9,739 nt of DNA, taken from the NCBI GenBank assembly GCA_021788565.1, contig JAJYKO010000029.1, positions 6,954 through 16,692 of the forward strand, in the 5' to 3' direction. Under the pieces are notes generated by a model. It was given only the letters and a program-made list of their open reading frames with translations, did no database searches and had not been told where the DNA came from. Both the position numbers and the translations under genes were made by a program. Numbering within the stretch: position 1 is the first letter of the stretch; every line of letters starts with the position of its first letter. Shown here one piece after another: positions 1 to 6,531 of the stretch. The DNA is from Chloroflexota bacterium. Lineage in GTDB: Bacteria > Chloroflexota > UBA6077.

Positions 1-144
1 GCGCGACGGCGCCCGTGACGACGAGCCCTACGAGTCTTCGGCGCTGATGGAGTATCATGGTAGTAGATGCGGGCTGTGTATCCTGGGCGGACACGTAAGG
101 TTGCCTTCTACCTGCCGTTTGATGGTCTAACCGGTAGTCTCCGC
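1..144. other. unassigned left edge of the window, no defensible gene
   Basis: Three short open stretches touch the left edge and none can be chosen. A plus frame runs from base 2 to a TAA at 128-130. Another plus frame ends with TGA at 45-47. A minus-strand ATG at 58 opens a frame leaving the window that reads as arginines followed by a hydrophobic stretch, like a membrane or signal segment, but it has no visible ribosome binding site. Any of these could be the end or start of a neighbouring gene. I recognise no protein family in them and see no convincing promoter. Confidence 0.4.
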
Positions 145-249
145 GCGGTTGAAACCGCCGGCTACCTCAGTGGCAAAGTCGGCCTGCGCGGACTTCCTAA
201 CCCGCGAAGGCGGGTTTCGCGAGACTGCGGAGCCGGCGAATTCATTCGC
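145..249. repeat. cluster of four small inverted repeats, probable dispersed palindromic intergenic element
   Basis: Four short hairpins follow one another. GCGGTT (145-150) pairs with AACCGC (153-158). AAGTC (176-180) pairs with GACTT (191-195), with extra inner GC pairs. CCCGC (201-205) pairs with GCGGG (210-214) around a GAAG loop. GCGAA (236-240) pairs with TTCGC (245-249). The frames crossing it do not look like protein. The modular palindromes, including a GCGGTT-GA-AACCGC unit, resemble a dispersed intergenic repeat I associate from memory with Chloroflexota and some other GC-rich bacteria. I cannot confirm copy number from one window. The element ends about 140 bases upstream of the M16 peptidase start, so it may lie in that gene's untranslated leader. 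Confidence 0.5.
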
Positions 250-392
250 GCGGACTCTCGCATCGAAGTACCGGAGTCTACGCTCGAACGCCGGGATTGT
301 ATGGATGCATCCGGCGGGTGTCAAACGAACTCGTTGGTCTGGAAGGTGCAGTACGCTTGACGAAGCAGAAGAACGCGGAAGGAGCTACCAAA

Positions 393-3026
393 GTGAGCGA
401 AACGAGGCGCGCGGTTCTCGCCAACGGATTGAATGTGATCACCAGGGAAGTCCACCATGTGCCCATCGCGAGCTTCTGGGTGTGGTACCGCGTGGGGAGC
501 CGTAACGAGGTGCCCGGACTGACCGGCATCTCCCACTGGGTCGAACACATGATGTTCAAGGGGACTCCCAACCTGGATAAGGGCGAGATCTTCCGCCTGG
601 TCAACGCGAACGGCGGCGTCCTCAATGCGTTCACCTGGATCGACTACACCGCCTACTTCCAGACCCTGCCTGCTCACAGGCTCGATCTCCCGATCACCAT
701 CGAGTCCGACCGTATGGCCAACTCGATCTTCGATCCCCAGGAAGTGGCCAGCGAGCGCACGGTAATCATCTCCGAGCGAGAGGGCTCCGAGAACTCGCCC
801 GGCTTCCTCCTGGGTGAGGAGCTCGGCGCCGCGGCGTTTCAGTCCCATCCGTACGGTCACAGCGTCGTCGGATGGAAGACCGATCTGCAGACCATGACGC
901 GGGATGACCTCTTCGGCCACTACCGGACCTACTACACCCCCAACAACGCGACCATCGTGGTCGTGGGCGACTTCGACACTCAGACGCTTCTGGAGCAGAT
1001 AAGGGAGCGCTTCGAGTCGATTCCGGCCGGACCGGAGGTTCCACCGGTACGCGCCGTGGAGCCGCCCCAGCGGGGCGAGCGGAGGGTGATTGTCCGCTAC
1101 CCGGCCGGCGTCCCGTATCTGGAGATTGCCTATCGATCCGTCGCTGCCTCGGAGCCGGACGCGTTCCCGATGCTGGTGCTGGACGCTGTGCTGTCGGGCG
1201 GCAAGCCTATGGGCATGTTCGGGGCCCACGGCACCAGGATGGGCCGCAGCTCCCGGCTCTATCGAGGCCTGGTGGATAGCGGCCTCACCAGCGGCGCGGG
1301 CTCTTCCTTCACGCTCACGCGCGATCCCTACCTCTTTGGGATCGATGCCTCCCTCAGGCCGGGCGTCACCCTCGAACAGGTGGAGAAGGCCGCCCTCCAA
1401 GAGGTGGAGAGGGTCCAGCAGGACGGGGTCGGCGAGGACGAACTGCGACGCGCCGTGAAGCAGGTGAAAGCTCAGCTGGTGTACGGCTCGGAATCGGTGA
1501 GCGACCAGGGCTACTGGCTGGGAGCGATGGAGACCATCGGGGCGCCGGAAGTGTACGAGCGGATGCTGGAGAGGGCCGAAACCGTCACCACCGAGGACGT
1601 GCAGAGAGTAGCCCGGCAGTACCTGACCGAATCCAACCGGACGGTGGGCTGGCTCATCCCTACCGATGGCCAGACCTCCGGCTCATCCGAGCCCGAAGTT
1701 GCGGCGGGTGCGCGGGCCTTCTTCTATTCTCCGGCCACCTTCGGGCCGGCGGGCGATGGAACCCATCCCATCTCCCTGGACATCACGCGGACGGAGCTAC
1801 CGAACGGCATAGTGGTGCTGGTCAACCAGGACACCACCACCCCCCAGGTCGTGGTGAGAGCGAGCGCCCTGGCCGGCAGTGTCTTCGACATCCCCGAGAA
1901 GGCGGGCATCTCCCGCTTCGTCGCCCCCATGCTGATCCGCGGCACCGAGCTGCGCGATTTTCAGCAGCTGAGCGAAGAGACCGACAGTATAGGCATGGCA
2001 CTGAACACGGAGGCCGGCAGGCTGACGGCTCAGGTAGGCCTCCGATGCCTCAAGGACGACCTCCCACGAGGTCTGGAGATCGTCGCGGAGGTGCTTCGCC
2101 GGCCGAGCTTCCCGGAGGACGAAGTGGAGAAACTCCGCATGCAGATCATCTCGGGCCTGCGCGAGCAGGACACCTCGGCCCGAGCCGTGGCGGAGCGCCG
2201 CTTCATGGAGTTGCTCTATCCCGATGGACATCCCTACCACCTGTGGCCGACCGGCACTCAGGAGACCGTTGGTGCGATCACCCGTCAAGACATGGTCGCG
2301 TTCTACAGCAGGTACTTCCGCCCCGACACGTTGACCGTGGCGATCGTGGGCGACGTTTCGCCCGCGGATGCTGTGGAGCAGGTGCGCCGCGTCATGGGAG
2401 ACTGGAAGGCCGAGGGGACGCCGCCCCGGCTGGAGATCCCGCCGGTCGCCCCTCCATCCCGTCAGGTGCAGGAAGAGAATGTTCCTGGCAAATTCCAATC
2501 CGAGATGGTGATGGGCCTTCCAGCCATTTCACGCAACGATCCGGATTACTATGCCCTGCGGCTCGGAAACCTGATCCTGGGTCAGATGGGACTCGCCGGG
2601 AGGCTTGGCGCCAACATCAGAGAGAAGCAAGGGCTCGCGTACCACGTCTCCAGCGACGTACAGGCGTCCGTAGGTCCCTCCCCCTGGGCAGTTCGCGCCG
2701 GAGTGAACCCGGTGAACGTCGACAAGGCCATCGAGTCCGCGTTCGCGGAGATCGAGCGATGGAGAGACGAGCAGGTGAGCGAGGCGGAACTGACGGAAGG
2801 CAAGAGCTTCCTGACCGGGAGTCTTCCAATTGCGATGGAGACCGTGGAAGGCGTTGCCAGGACCCTGCTCGATATCGAGTTCTATGAGTTGGGGCTCGAT
2901 TTCCTGGAAAGATACCCCGACTTGGTGAACAACGTCACTCCAGAGCACATTCAGACGGCAGTACGTAGGTGGATTCGGCCAGACCACATGGTTACTGTAG
3001 TAGCAGGCCCCCCGCGACAGCCTTAA
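393..3026 (+). CDS. M16 family zinc metallopeptidase, two M16 halves in one chain
   Basis: This is an M16 (pitrilysin/processing-peptidase family) metallopeptidase of 877 residues. The family cleaves oligopeptides and unfolded segments inside a clamshell made of two halves. The first half carries the inverted zinc motif HWVEH at residues 48-52. The third zinc ligand is probably Glu128 in the SERE segment, at the usual distance of about 75 residues. The second half starts near residue 460. At the equivalent place, 508-512, it reads RFVAP, so its zinc site is lost. It keeps the Arg/Tyr substrate-binding motif, REKQGLAY at 743-750, which the first half lacks. One active half and one RY half fused together fit the M16 division of labour. 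No signal peptide is visible, so a cytoplasmic location is inferred. The GTG start at 393 is chosen because AAGGAG (379-384) lies 8 bases upstream. In-frame ATG 297 and TTG 357 would add residues that do not look like the family. The physiological substrate is unknown. Confidence 0.93.
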   Translation: MSETRRAVLANGLNVITREVHHVPIASFWVWYRVGSRNEVPGLTGISHWVEHMMFKGTPNLDKGEIFRLVNANGGVLNAFTWIDYTAYFQTLPAHRLDLPITIESDRMANSIFDPQEVASERTVIISEREGSENSPGFLLGEELGAAAFQSHPYGHSVVGWKTDLQTMTRDDLFGHYRTYYTPNNATIVVVGDFDTQTLLEQIRERFESIPAGPEVPPVRAVEPPQRGERRVIVRYPAGVPYLEIAYRSVAASEPDAFPMLVLDAVLSGGKPMGMFGAHGTRMGRSSRLYRGLVDSGLTSGAGSSFTLTRDPYLFGIDASLRPGVTLEQVEKAALQEVERVQQDGVGEDELRRAVKQVKAQLVYGSESVSDQGYWLGAMETIGAPEVYERMLERAETVTTEDVQRVARQYLTESNRTVGWLIPTDGQTSGSSEPEVAAGARAFFYSPATFGPAGDGTHPISLDITRTELPNGIVVLVNQDTTTPQVVVRASALAGSVFDIPEKAGISRFVAPMLIRGTELRDFQQLSEETDSIGMALNTEAGRLTAQVGLRCLKDDLPRGLEIVAEVLRRPSFPEDEVEKLRMQIISGLREQDTSARAVAERRFMELLYPDGHPYHLWPTGTQETVGAITRQDMVAFYSRYFRPDTLTVAIVGDVSPADAVEQVRRVMGDWKAEGTPPRLEIPPVAPPSRQVQEENVPGKFQSEMVMGLPAISRNDPDYYALRLGNLILGQMGLAGRLGANIREKQGLAYHVSSDVQASVGPSPWAVRAGVNPVNVDKAIESAFAEIERWRDEQVSEAELTEGKSFLTGSLPIAMETVEGVARTLLDIEFYELGLDFLERYPDLVNNVTPEHIQTAVRRWIRPDHMVTVVAGPPRQP

Positions 3027-3056
3027 CGTTTTTTTAACACACCACCTACAGCCTCG

Positions 3057-3094
3057 TGCTATAGTTTCGGCCGCGTTCTCGGTTGTGATATAGT
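3057..3094 (+). promoter_or_regulatory. two extended -10-like elements, 29 bases apart
   Basis: TGCTATAGT (3057-3065) and TGATATAGT (3086-3094) both match the extended -10 form TGnTATAAT with one change. Neither has a good -35 hexamer at 16-18 bases. They could be tandem start sites for the NEW3/ABC operon, leaving a leader of about 280 bases. Alternatively they could be repeated binding sites for a regulator, because similar paired motifs occur upstream of the gene at 9610. The call rests on motif match only. Confidence 0.35.
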
Positions 3095-3173
3095 TCTAAC
3101 TCCATTGTTGTGTCGCTCCAACCAAGTTGTGCTGTTCCAACGACGGGAACCTATCAAGTTGAACGGCTCGGGC

Positions 3174-3187
3174 TGCGTGGCCACGCA
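3174..3187. promoter_or_regulatory. perfect 14-bp palindrome, possible operator
   Basis: TGCGTGGCCACGCA is exactly self-complementary. It lies in the non-coding gap, about 80-90 bases downstream of the second TATAGT element and 185 bases upstream of the NEW3 gene. A dimeric regulator site is possible. It could also be chance in GC-rich DNA. Confidence 0.25.
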
Positions 3188-3372
3188 TACGGTCTTTTCG
3201 TCAGTCTGCGCTGTTGTGTTGTGCCCTCAGGCAGTTGATCGCGACAATCGGGATGGGGCTGCCCCAGGCGATCGGCTGTCGGTTGTTGTTTGGGATCCTC
3301 GGCGTCCGATATGGGCGCCTGACGATATGTGGATCTAGTACTTATCACGGACAAGTCGGAGGTGATCGTACG

Positions 3373-4560
3373 GTGAAGAGGATCGTGTCGAGGCTGATGC
3401 TCATGCCGCTGCTGATGGTAGCGGTGTTGTCCGCCGGAGCTGCCAGCTTGCCGGCCATCGCGAATGCACAGATGCCGGTGATATATCTATCTACCCCTGT
3501 GACCGGCGCAGTGGTCAGCAAAGGTAAGCCTGTGACCTTCAGCATCGACGTGAATAACACCAGCAAGGTGGGGCAGAACGTGAACCTGGATCTCACCACG
3601 GCCCCAGAGGGTTGGTCGCCGGTTATCCAGGACCAGGGTTTCATCGCGCGTTCGGTATGGGTGGCTCCTGAGAAATCGGAGAGCGTTTCCTTGCAGTTGA
3701 CGCCCCCCAAGGACGCCAAGAACCAGGACTACAAGTTTACTCTGCAGGCGTCGGGCAACGGCTTCGCCCCGACTACACTCGATCTCGTGCTCGGCGTCCA
3801 GGCCCAGAGCAACAAGGCTACGACCGCCCTGGTGGTCCAGTACCCCACCATTTCGGGTAAGGCGGGCTCAGACTTCGGCTTCCAGGCCGAGATCGACAAC
3901 AACAGTCTGTCGGACCAGACATACGGACTCAACGCCAAGGCGCCGGACGGCTGGAACGTGGTCTTCAAGCCATCCTACCAGCAGACCCAGATTTCCAGTG
4001 CTCAGGTGAAGGCCGGCAGCACCCAGAGTCTGGACGTCACTGTCACCCCGCCCGCCGGGGTTAAGGCCGGCGAGTACCCGATAACCATCACGGTCGCCTC
4101 GCCCTCCGATAAGGTCACGACCGATCTGAAGGCCGTTGTGACGGGCTCCTATACGATCGCGATGACGGCTAGGAACGACATCTGGAACACCACGGCGACC
4201 GCCGGCCAGGAAAGCCCGTTCTACGTGACGGTGTCCAACAGCGGCTCCGCCCCTTTGCAAAACGTCAGCCTGTCGTCCACCCCGCCGCAGAACTGGACCG
4301 TGACATTCAATCCGGCCTCTATCAGCCAGCTGGATCCAGGCGCGAGCCGCGAGGTCGCCATGATGATCAAGCCGACCGCCAGCGCCATCGCCGGTGACTA
4401 CATGCTGACCGTCACATCCTCGAATACGCAGGCCACACAGAACCAGGACGTTCGGGTTCAGGTCGCCACTCCTACCCTGTGGGGTTGGGTCGGGGTAGCG
4501 GTGCTGGTTGTGGTCATCGGTGGACTGCTAGGCCTGTTCATGAAACTGGGCCGGAGATAG
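3373..4560 (+). CDS. exported, membrane-anchored protein with three NEW3-like repeats
   Basis: This is a 395-residue protein with a signal peptide (about 1-32, basic start, hydrophobic core, ANA-Q cleavage site). Three successive domains of about 105 residues follow (about 36-142, 150-256, 260-365), then one membrane helix (about 371-389) and a short basic tail. Each repeat has the NEW3-like (Ig-fold, COG1470-type) signature. It has a P-x-x-W turn (W81, W194, W308), a glycine-containing loop (for example KAGS or DPGA) leading to a strand, a proline-rich turn, and a G-x-Y strand. The body should sit outside the cytoplasm, tethered by the C-terminal helix. NEW3 domains are usually associated with binding or accessory roles, and no catalytic domain is present. 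The GTG start is chosen for the strong GGAGGTGA at 3358-3365, 7 bases upstream. It lies 4 bases before the ABC ATPase gene, so it is probably an accessory or substrate-capturing part of that transporter. The ligand is unknown. Confidence 0.85.
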   Translation: MKRIVSRLMLMPLLMVAVLSAGAASLPAIANAQMPVIYLSTPVTGAVVSKGKPVTFSIDVNNTSKVGQNVNLDLTTAPEGWSPVIQDQGFIARSVWVAPEKSESVSLQLTPPKDAKNQDYKFTLQASGNGFAPTTLDLVLGVQAQSNKATTALVVQYPTISGKAGSDFGFQAEIDNNSLSDQTYGLNAKAPDGWNVVFKPSYQQTQISSAQVKAGSTQSLDVTVTPPAGVKAGEYPITITVASPSDKVTTDLKAVVTGSYTIAMTARNDIWNTTATAGQESPFYVTVSNSGSAPLQNVSLSSTPPQNWTVTFNPASISQLDPGASREVAMMIKPTASAIAGDYMLTVTSSNTQATQNQDVRVQVATPTLWGWVGVAVLVVVIGGLLGLFMKLGRR

Positions 4561-4564
4561 AAAT

Positions 4565-5509
4565 ATGGACGAGCGGTCGCAGGTTGCCATTGAGACCGTA
4601 GATCTCACCAAACGATACGGTGAGCTGACGGCAGTAGATCGGCTTAACCTCCGCATACAGGAAGGGGAGATCTTCGGCCTGCTCGGCCCGAACGGCGCCG
4701 GAAAGACCACCACCATCCTGATGCTACTGGGGCTCACAGAGCCCACGAAAGGCAAGGCACGCGTCTACGGGCACGACTCCACTCGCGACCCACTGGCGGT
4801 CAAACGGATCGTGGGGTACCTTCCGGACAACGTGGGGTTTTACGAGGAGATGACCGCGATGGAAAATCTCCTCTATACGGCCGATCTGAACACTATACCG
4901 AGGAAAGAGGCGCGCAAGCGCGCCGAGGAGCTACTTGCCCGAGTTGGGCTCGCCGACGTGGCGGACAAGGAGGCAGGGAAGTTCTCGCGAGGCATGCGGC
5001 AGCGCCTGGGCATCGCGGACGTGCTCATCAAGCAGCCCAGGGTAGTGATCCTGGATGAGCCCACCCTCGGGATCGACCCCGATGGCGTCAAGCAGATGCT
5101 GGAATTGATTGACCAGATGAGCAAGCGCGACAGGATCACCGTGCTGCTCTCTTCCCACCTGTTGCACCAGGTGCAACAGATCTGCAGCAGGGTCGGCATC
5201 TTCGTGAAGGGCCGGATGGTGGCTGAAGGCCCCATCGAGAAGTTGGGGCAACAGATCATGGGTGGCGAACCGATTGTTATAGAGGTAGAAGCATCTCCGC
5301 TTGATGACCAGACGGTGGAAGCCATCCACAAGATGAAGGGCGTGACCGCGGTCGAGAAGCTGGAGGGGAATCTGGTCATCCGCTGCAACAGGGACGTCCG
5401 AGCCGACGTCGCGCGCCGGCTCGTCGGCGCCGGAGCATCGGTGACTGAGCTCCGCCTCCGAGGCCACGTGCTGGAGGAGATTTACCTCAGGTACTTCCGG
5501 GAGGGCTAA
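4565..5509 (+). CDS. ABC-2 type transporter ATP-binding protein
   Basis: This is a 314-residue ATPase that should power the permease encoded immediately downstream. Visible motifs, in order, are Walker A GPNGAGKTT (41-49), the ABC signature as FSRGMRQRL (140-148), Walker B VVILDEP (160-166), the D-loop LGID (168-171), and the switch histidine H198 in SSHLL. SRGM in place of SGGQ is common in NatA/NosF-like ABC-2 exporters. The Q-loop position reads YLPDN, also common in this group. About 90 residues after the nucleotide-binding domain form a C-terminal extension like that of other ABC-2 ATPases. The ATG follows GGAG (4553-4556), which overlaps the end of the NEW3 gene, with an 8-base spacer. 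Two bases separate its stop from the permease ATG, so translational coupling is likely. The family is certain. The substrate is not, with NosF-like and multidrug-type relatives both possible. Confidence 0.94.
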   Translation: MDERSQVAIETVDLTKRYGELTAVDRLNLRIQEGEIFGLLGPNGAGKTTTILMLLGLTEPTKGKARVYGHDSTRDPLAVKRIVGYLPDNVGFYEEMTAMENLLYTADLNTIPRKEARKRAEELLARVGLADVADKEAGKFSRGMRQRLGIADVLIKQPRVVILDEPTLGIDPDGVKQMLELIDQMSKRDRITVLLSSHLLHQVQQICSRVGIFVKGRMVAEGPIEKLGQQIMGGEPIVIEVEASPLDDQTVEAIHKMKGVTAVEKLEGNLVIRCNRDVRADVARRLVGAGASVTELRLRGHVLEEIYLRYFREG

Positions 5510-5511
5510 GC

Positions 5512-6453
5512 ATGCCAGGATTTATAGCTGTCTTCCGCAAGGAGATGGCCGATCAGTTCGCCAGCAAGCGATTCATGATTCTCTTCGTGCTGATCCTGCT
5601 GGCGGGGCTCTCCGCCACCTACACGGCGGCACAATCGATAAGCTCGGATGTCTCGAGCGCCAGTTCGTCCAATACCTTCGTGTTCCTGAGGCTGTTCACC
5701 GTCTCGTCGGGGAACCTCCCCTCCTTCGTTGCGTTCGTGGGGTTCCTCGGCCCCCTGGTGGGGCTTGCGCTCGGCTTCGACGCGATAAACGGTGAGTACG
5801 GGCGGGGAACTCTCAGCAGAGTCCTAGCGCAGCCAATCTACCGCGACTCGGTTATAAACGGGAAATTCGCGGCGGGCGTCGTCACCATCGCCGTGATGCT
5901 GCTGAGCATCTCACTCGTGCTGGGTGGACTCGGCCTGAGGATGATTGGCATCCCCCCTACGGGGGACGAGCTCATGAGGCTGTTGTTCTGGCTGTTCATA
6001 GCGGTGGTGTACGTGGCCTTCTGGATGGCAGTCTCGATCCTTTTCTCGATACTGTTCCGCCAGACCGCAACCTCCGCGCTCGCGGCCATCGCCCTGTGGA
6101 TCTTCTTCACCTTCTTCATGGGAATGATCGCTGGGACGGTCGCGGACGCCATATCGCCCGCGAATCAGCAGGATCCTCAGACGGTGATCGACAACGCGAA
6201 CATCGCGATGGGATTGGCCAGGATATCGCCGGCGACGCTCTACGGAGAGACGACCGAAACTATTCTGACGCCCAGCGTCCGAACTCTCGGCCCCGTGCTG
6301 CTGAGCCAGGTCGTCGGGATGGTTCCAGGTGCACTACCACTGGACCAGAGCCTTATGGTGGTGTGGCCGCAGTTCGTGGGATTGGTCACTCTCACCCTGG
6401 CCTGCTTCGCGCTCTCCTACGCGAGGTTCATGAGGCAGGAAATAAGAGCGTAG
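5512..6453 (+). CDS. ABC-2 type transporter permease, NosY-like
   Basis: This is a 313-residue membrane protein with six predicted helices at about 20-40, 70-92, 118-142, 155-181, 186-212 and 286-305. After the second helix is the cytoplasmic segment FDAINGEYGRGTLSRVLAQP (89-108). This matches the conserved coupling region of NosY-like ABC-2 permeases, where an E-x-x-x-GTL pattern contacts the ATPase. A larger extracytoplasmic loop (about 213-285) lies before the last helix and could meet the NEW3 protein. The ATG is preceded by GGGAGGG (5499-5505) within the end of the ATPase gene. It ends the operon, and a strong hairpin follows at 6479-6511. A homodimeric permease with two ATPase subunits is expected from the family. 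The transported substrate cannot be read from the sequence. Confidence 0.9.
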   Translation: MPGFIAVFRKEMADQFASKRFMILFVLILLAGLSATYTAAQSISSDVSSASSSNTFVFLRLFTVSSGNLPSFVAFVGFLGPLVGLALGFDAINGEYGRGTLSRVLAQPIYRDSVINGKFAAGVVTIAVMLLSISLVLGGLGLRMIGIPPTGDELMRLLFWLFIAVVYVAFWMAVSILFSILFRQTATSALAAIALWIFFTFFMGMIAGTVADAISPANQQDPQTVIDNANIAMGLARISPATLYGETTETILTPSVRTLGPVLLSQVVGMVPGALPLDQSLMVVWPQFVGLVTLTLACFALSYARFMRQEIRA

Positions 6454-6478
6454 AGTAAGGGAGGGCGGCCCGTAGACG

Positions 6479-6511
6479 AGACCTACGGGGTCTTGGAGAC
6501 CTCGTAGGTCT
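6479..6511. terminator. 15-pair hairpin between convergent genes, probable bidirectional terminator without a U-tract
   Basis: AGACCTACGGGGTCT (6479-6493) pairs with AGACCTCGTAGGTCT (6497-6511) around a TGG loop: fourteen Watson-Crick pairs and one G-T. It lies between the permease stop (6453) and the CNNM gene stop (6532) of the opposite strand, where a shared terminator is expected. No T-run follows on either strand, so termination may be inefficient or need a factor. A competing fold exists: CCCGTAG (6469-6475) can pair with CTACGGG (6483-6489). Confidence 0.55.
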
Positions 6512-6531
6512 GGACGTTGCCGTTCTCCCAC

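Larger units (their letters stand above)
3027..3372. other. 346-base intergenic region before the NEW3/ABC operon
   Basis: No protein gene is supported here. The open frame at 3105-3338 has no recognisable content and no good ribosome binding site. The region starts with a run of seven T (3029-3035) right after the peptidase stop, without a GC hairpin before it, so it is not a classical intrinsic terminator. It then holds two TATAGT elements (3060 and 3089) and a perfect 14-bp palindrome (3174-3187). A possible weak hairpin, GTTCC...GGAAC, lies at about 3134-3150. The region probably contains the promoter and a long leader for the operon that starts at 3373. Confidence 0.6.

Noticed and set aside
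2..130. C-terminal part of an upstream plus-strand gene.
   Set aside because: The frame ending at 128-130 has no recognisable content, a competing frame ends at 45-47, and a minus-strand reading from 58 is equally possible. Too short to decide.
297..392. Extension of the M16 peptidase to the upstream ATG at 297 or TTG at 357.
   Set aside because: The extra residues do not look like an M16 N-terminus or a signal peptide. The GTG at 393 has AAGGAG 8 bases upstream and begins just before the usual first strand.
321..1400. Long minus-strand open frame opposite the M16 gene.
   Set aside because: It is a shadow of the peptidase frame in GC-rich DNA. The residues are repetitive in composition and match no family.
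3029..3035. Run of seven T after the peptidase stop as an intrinsic terminator.
   Set aside because: No GC-rich hairpin precedes it on the transcript.
3105..3338. Small protein gene in the gap before the NEW3 gene.
   Set aside because: No family resemblance, no convincing ribosome binding site, and rare-looking composition. The long gap is better explained as promoter and leader.
4704..5006. ABC ATPase as defective because the signature is SRGM and not SGGQ and the Q-loop is PD.
   Set aside because: Both variants are common in functional NatA/NosF-like ABC-2 ATPases, and Walker A, Walker B and the switch histidine are intact.
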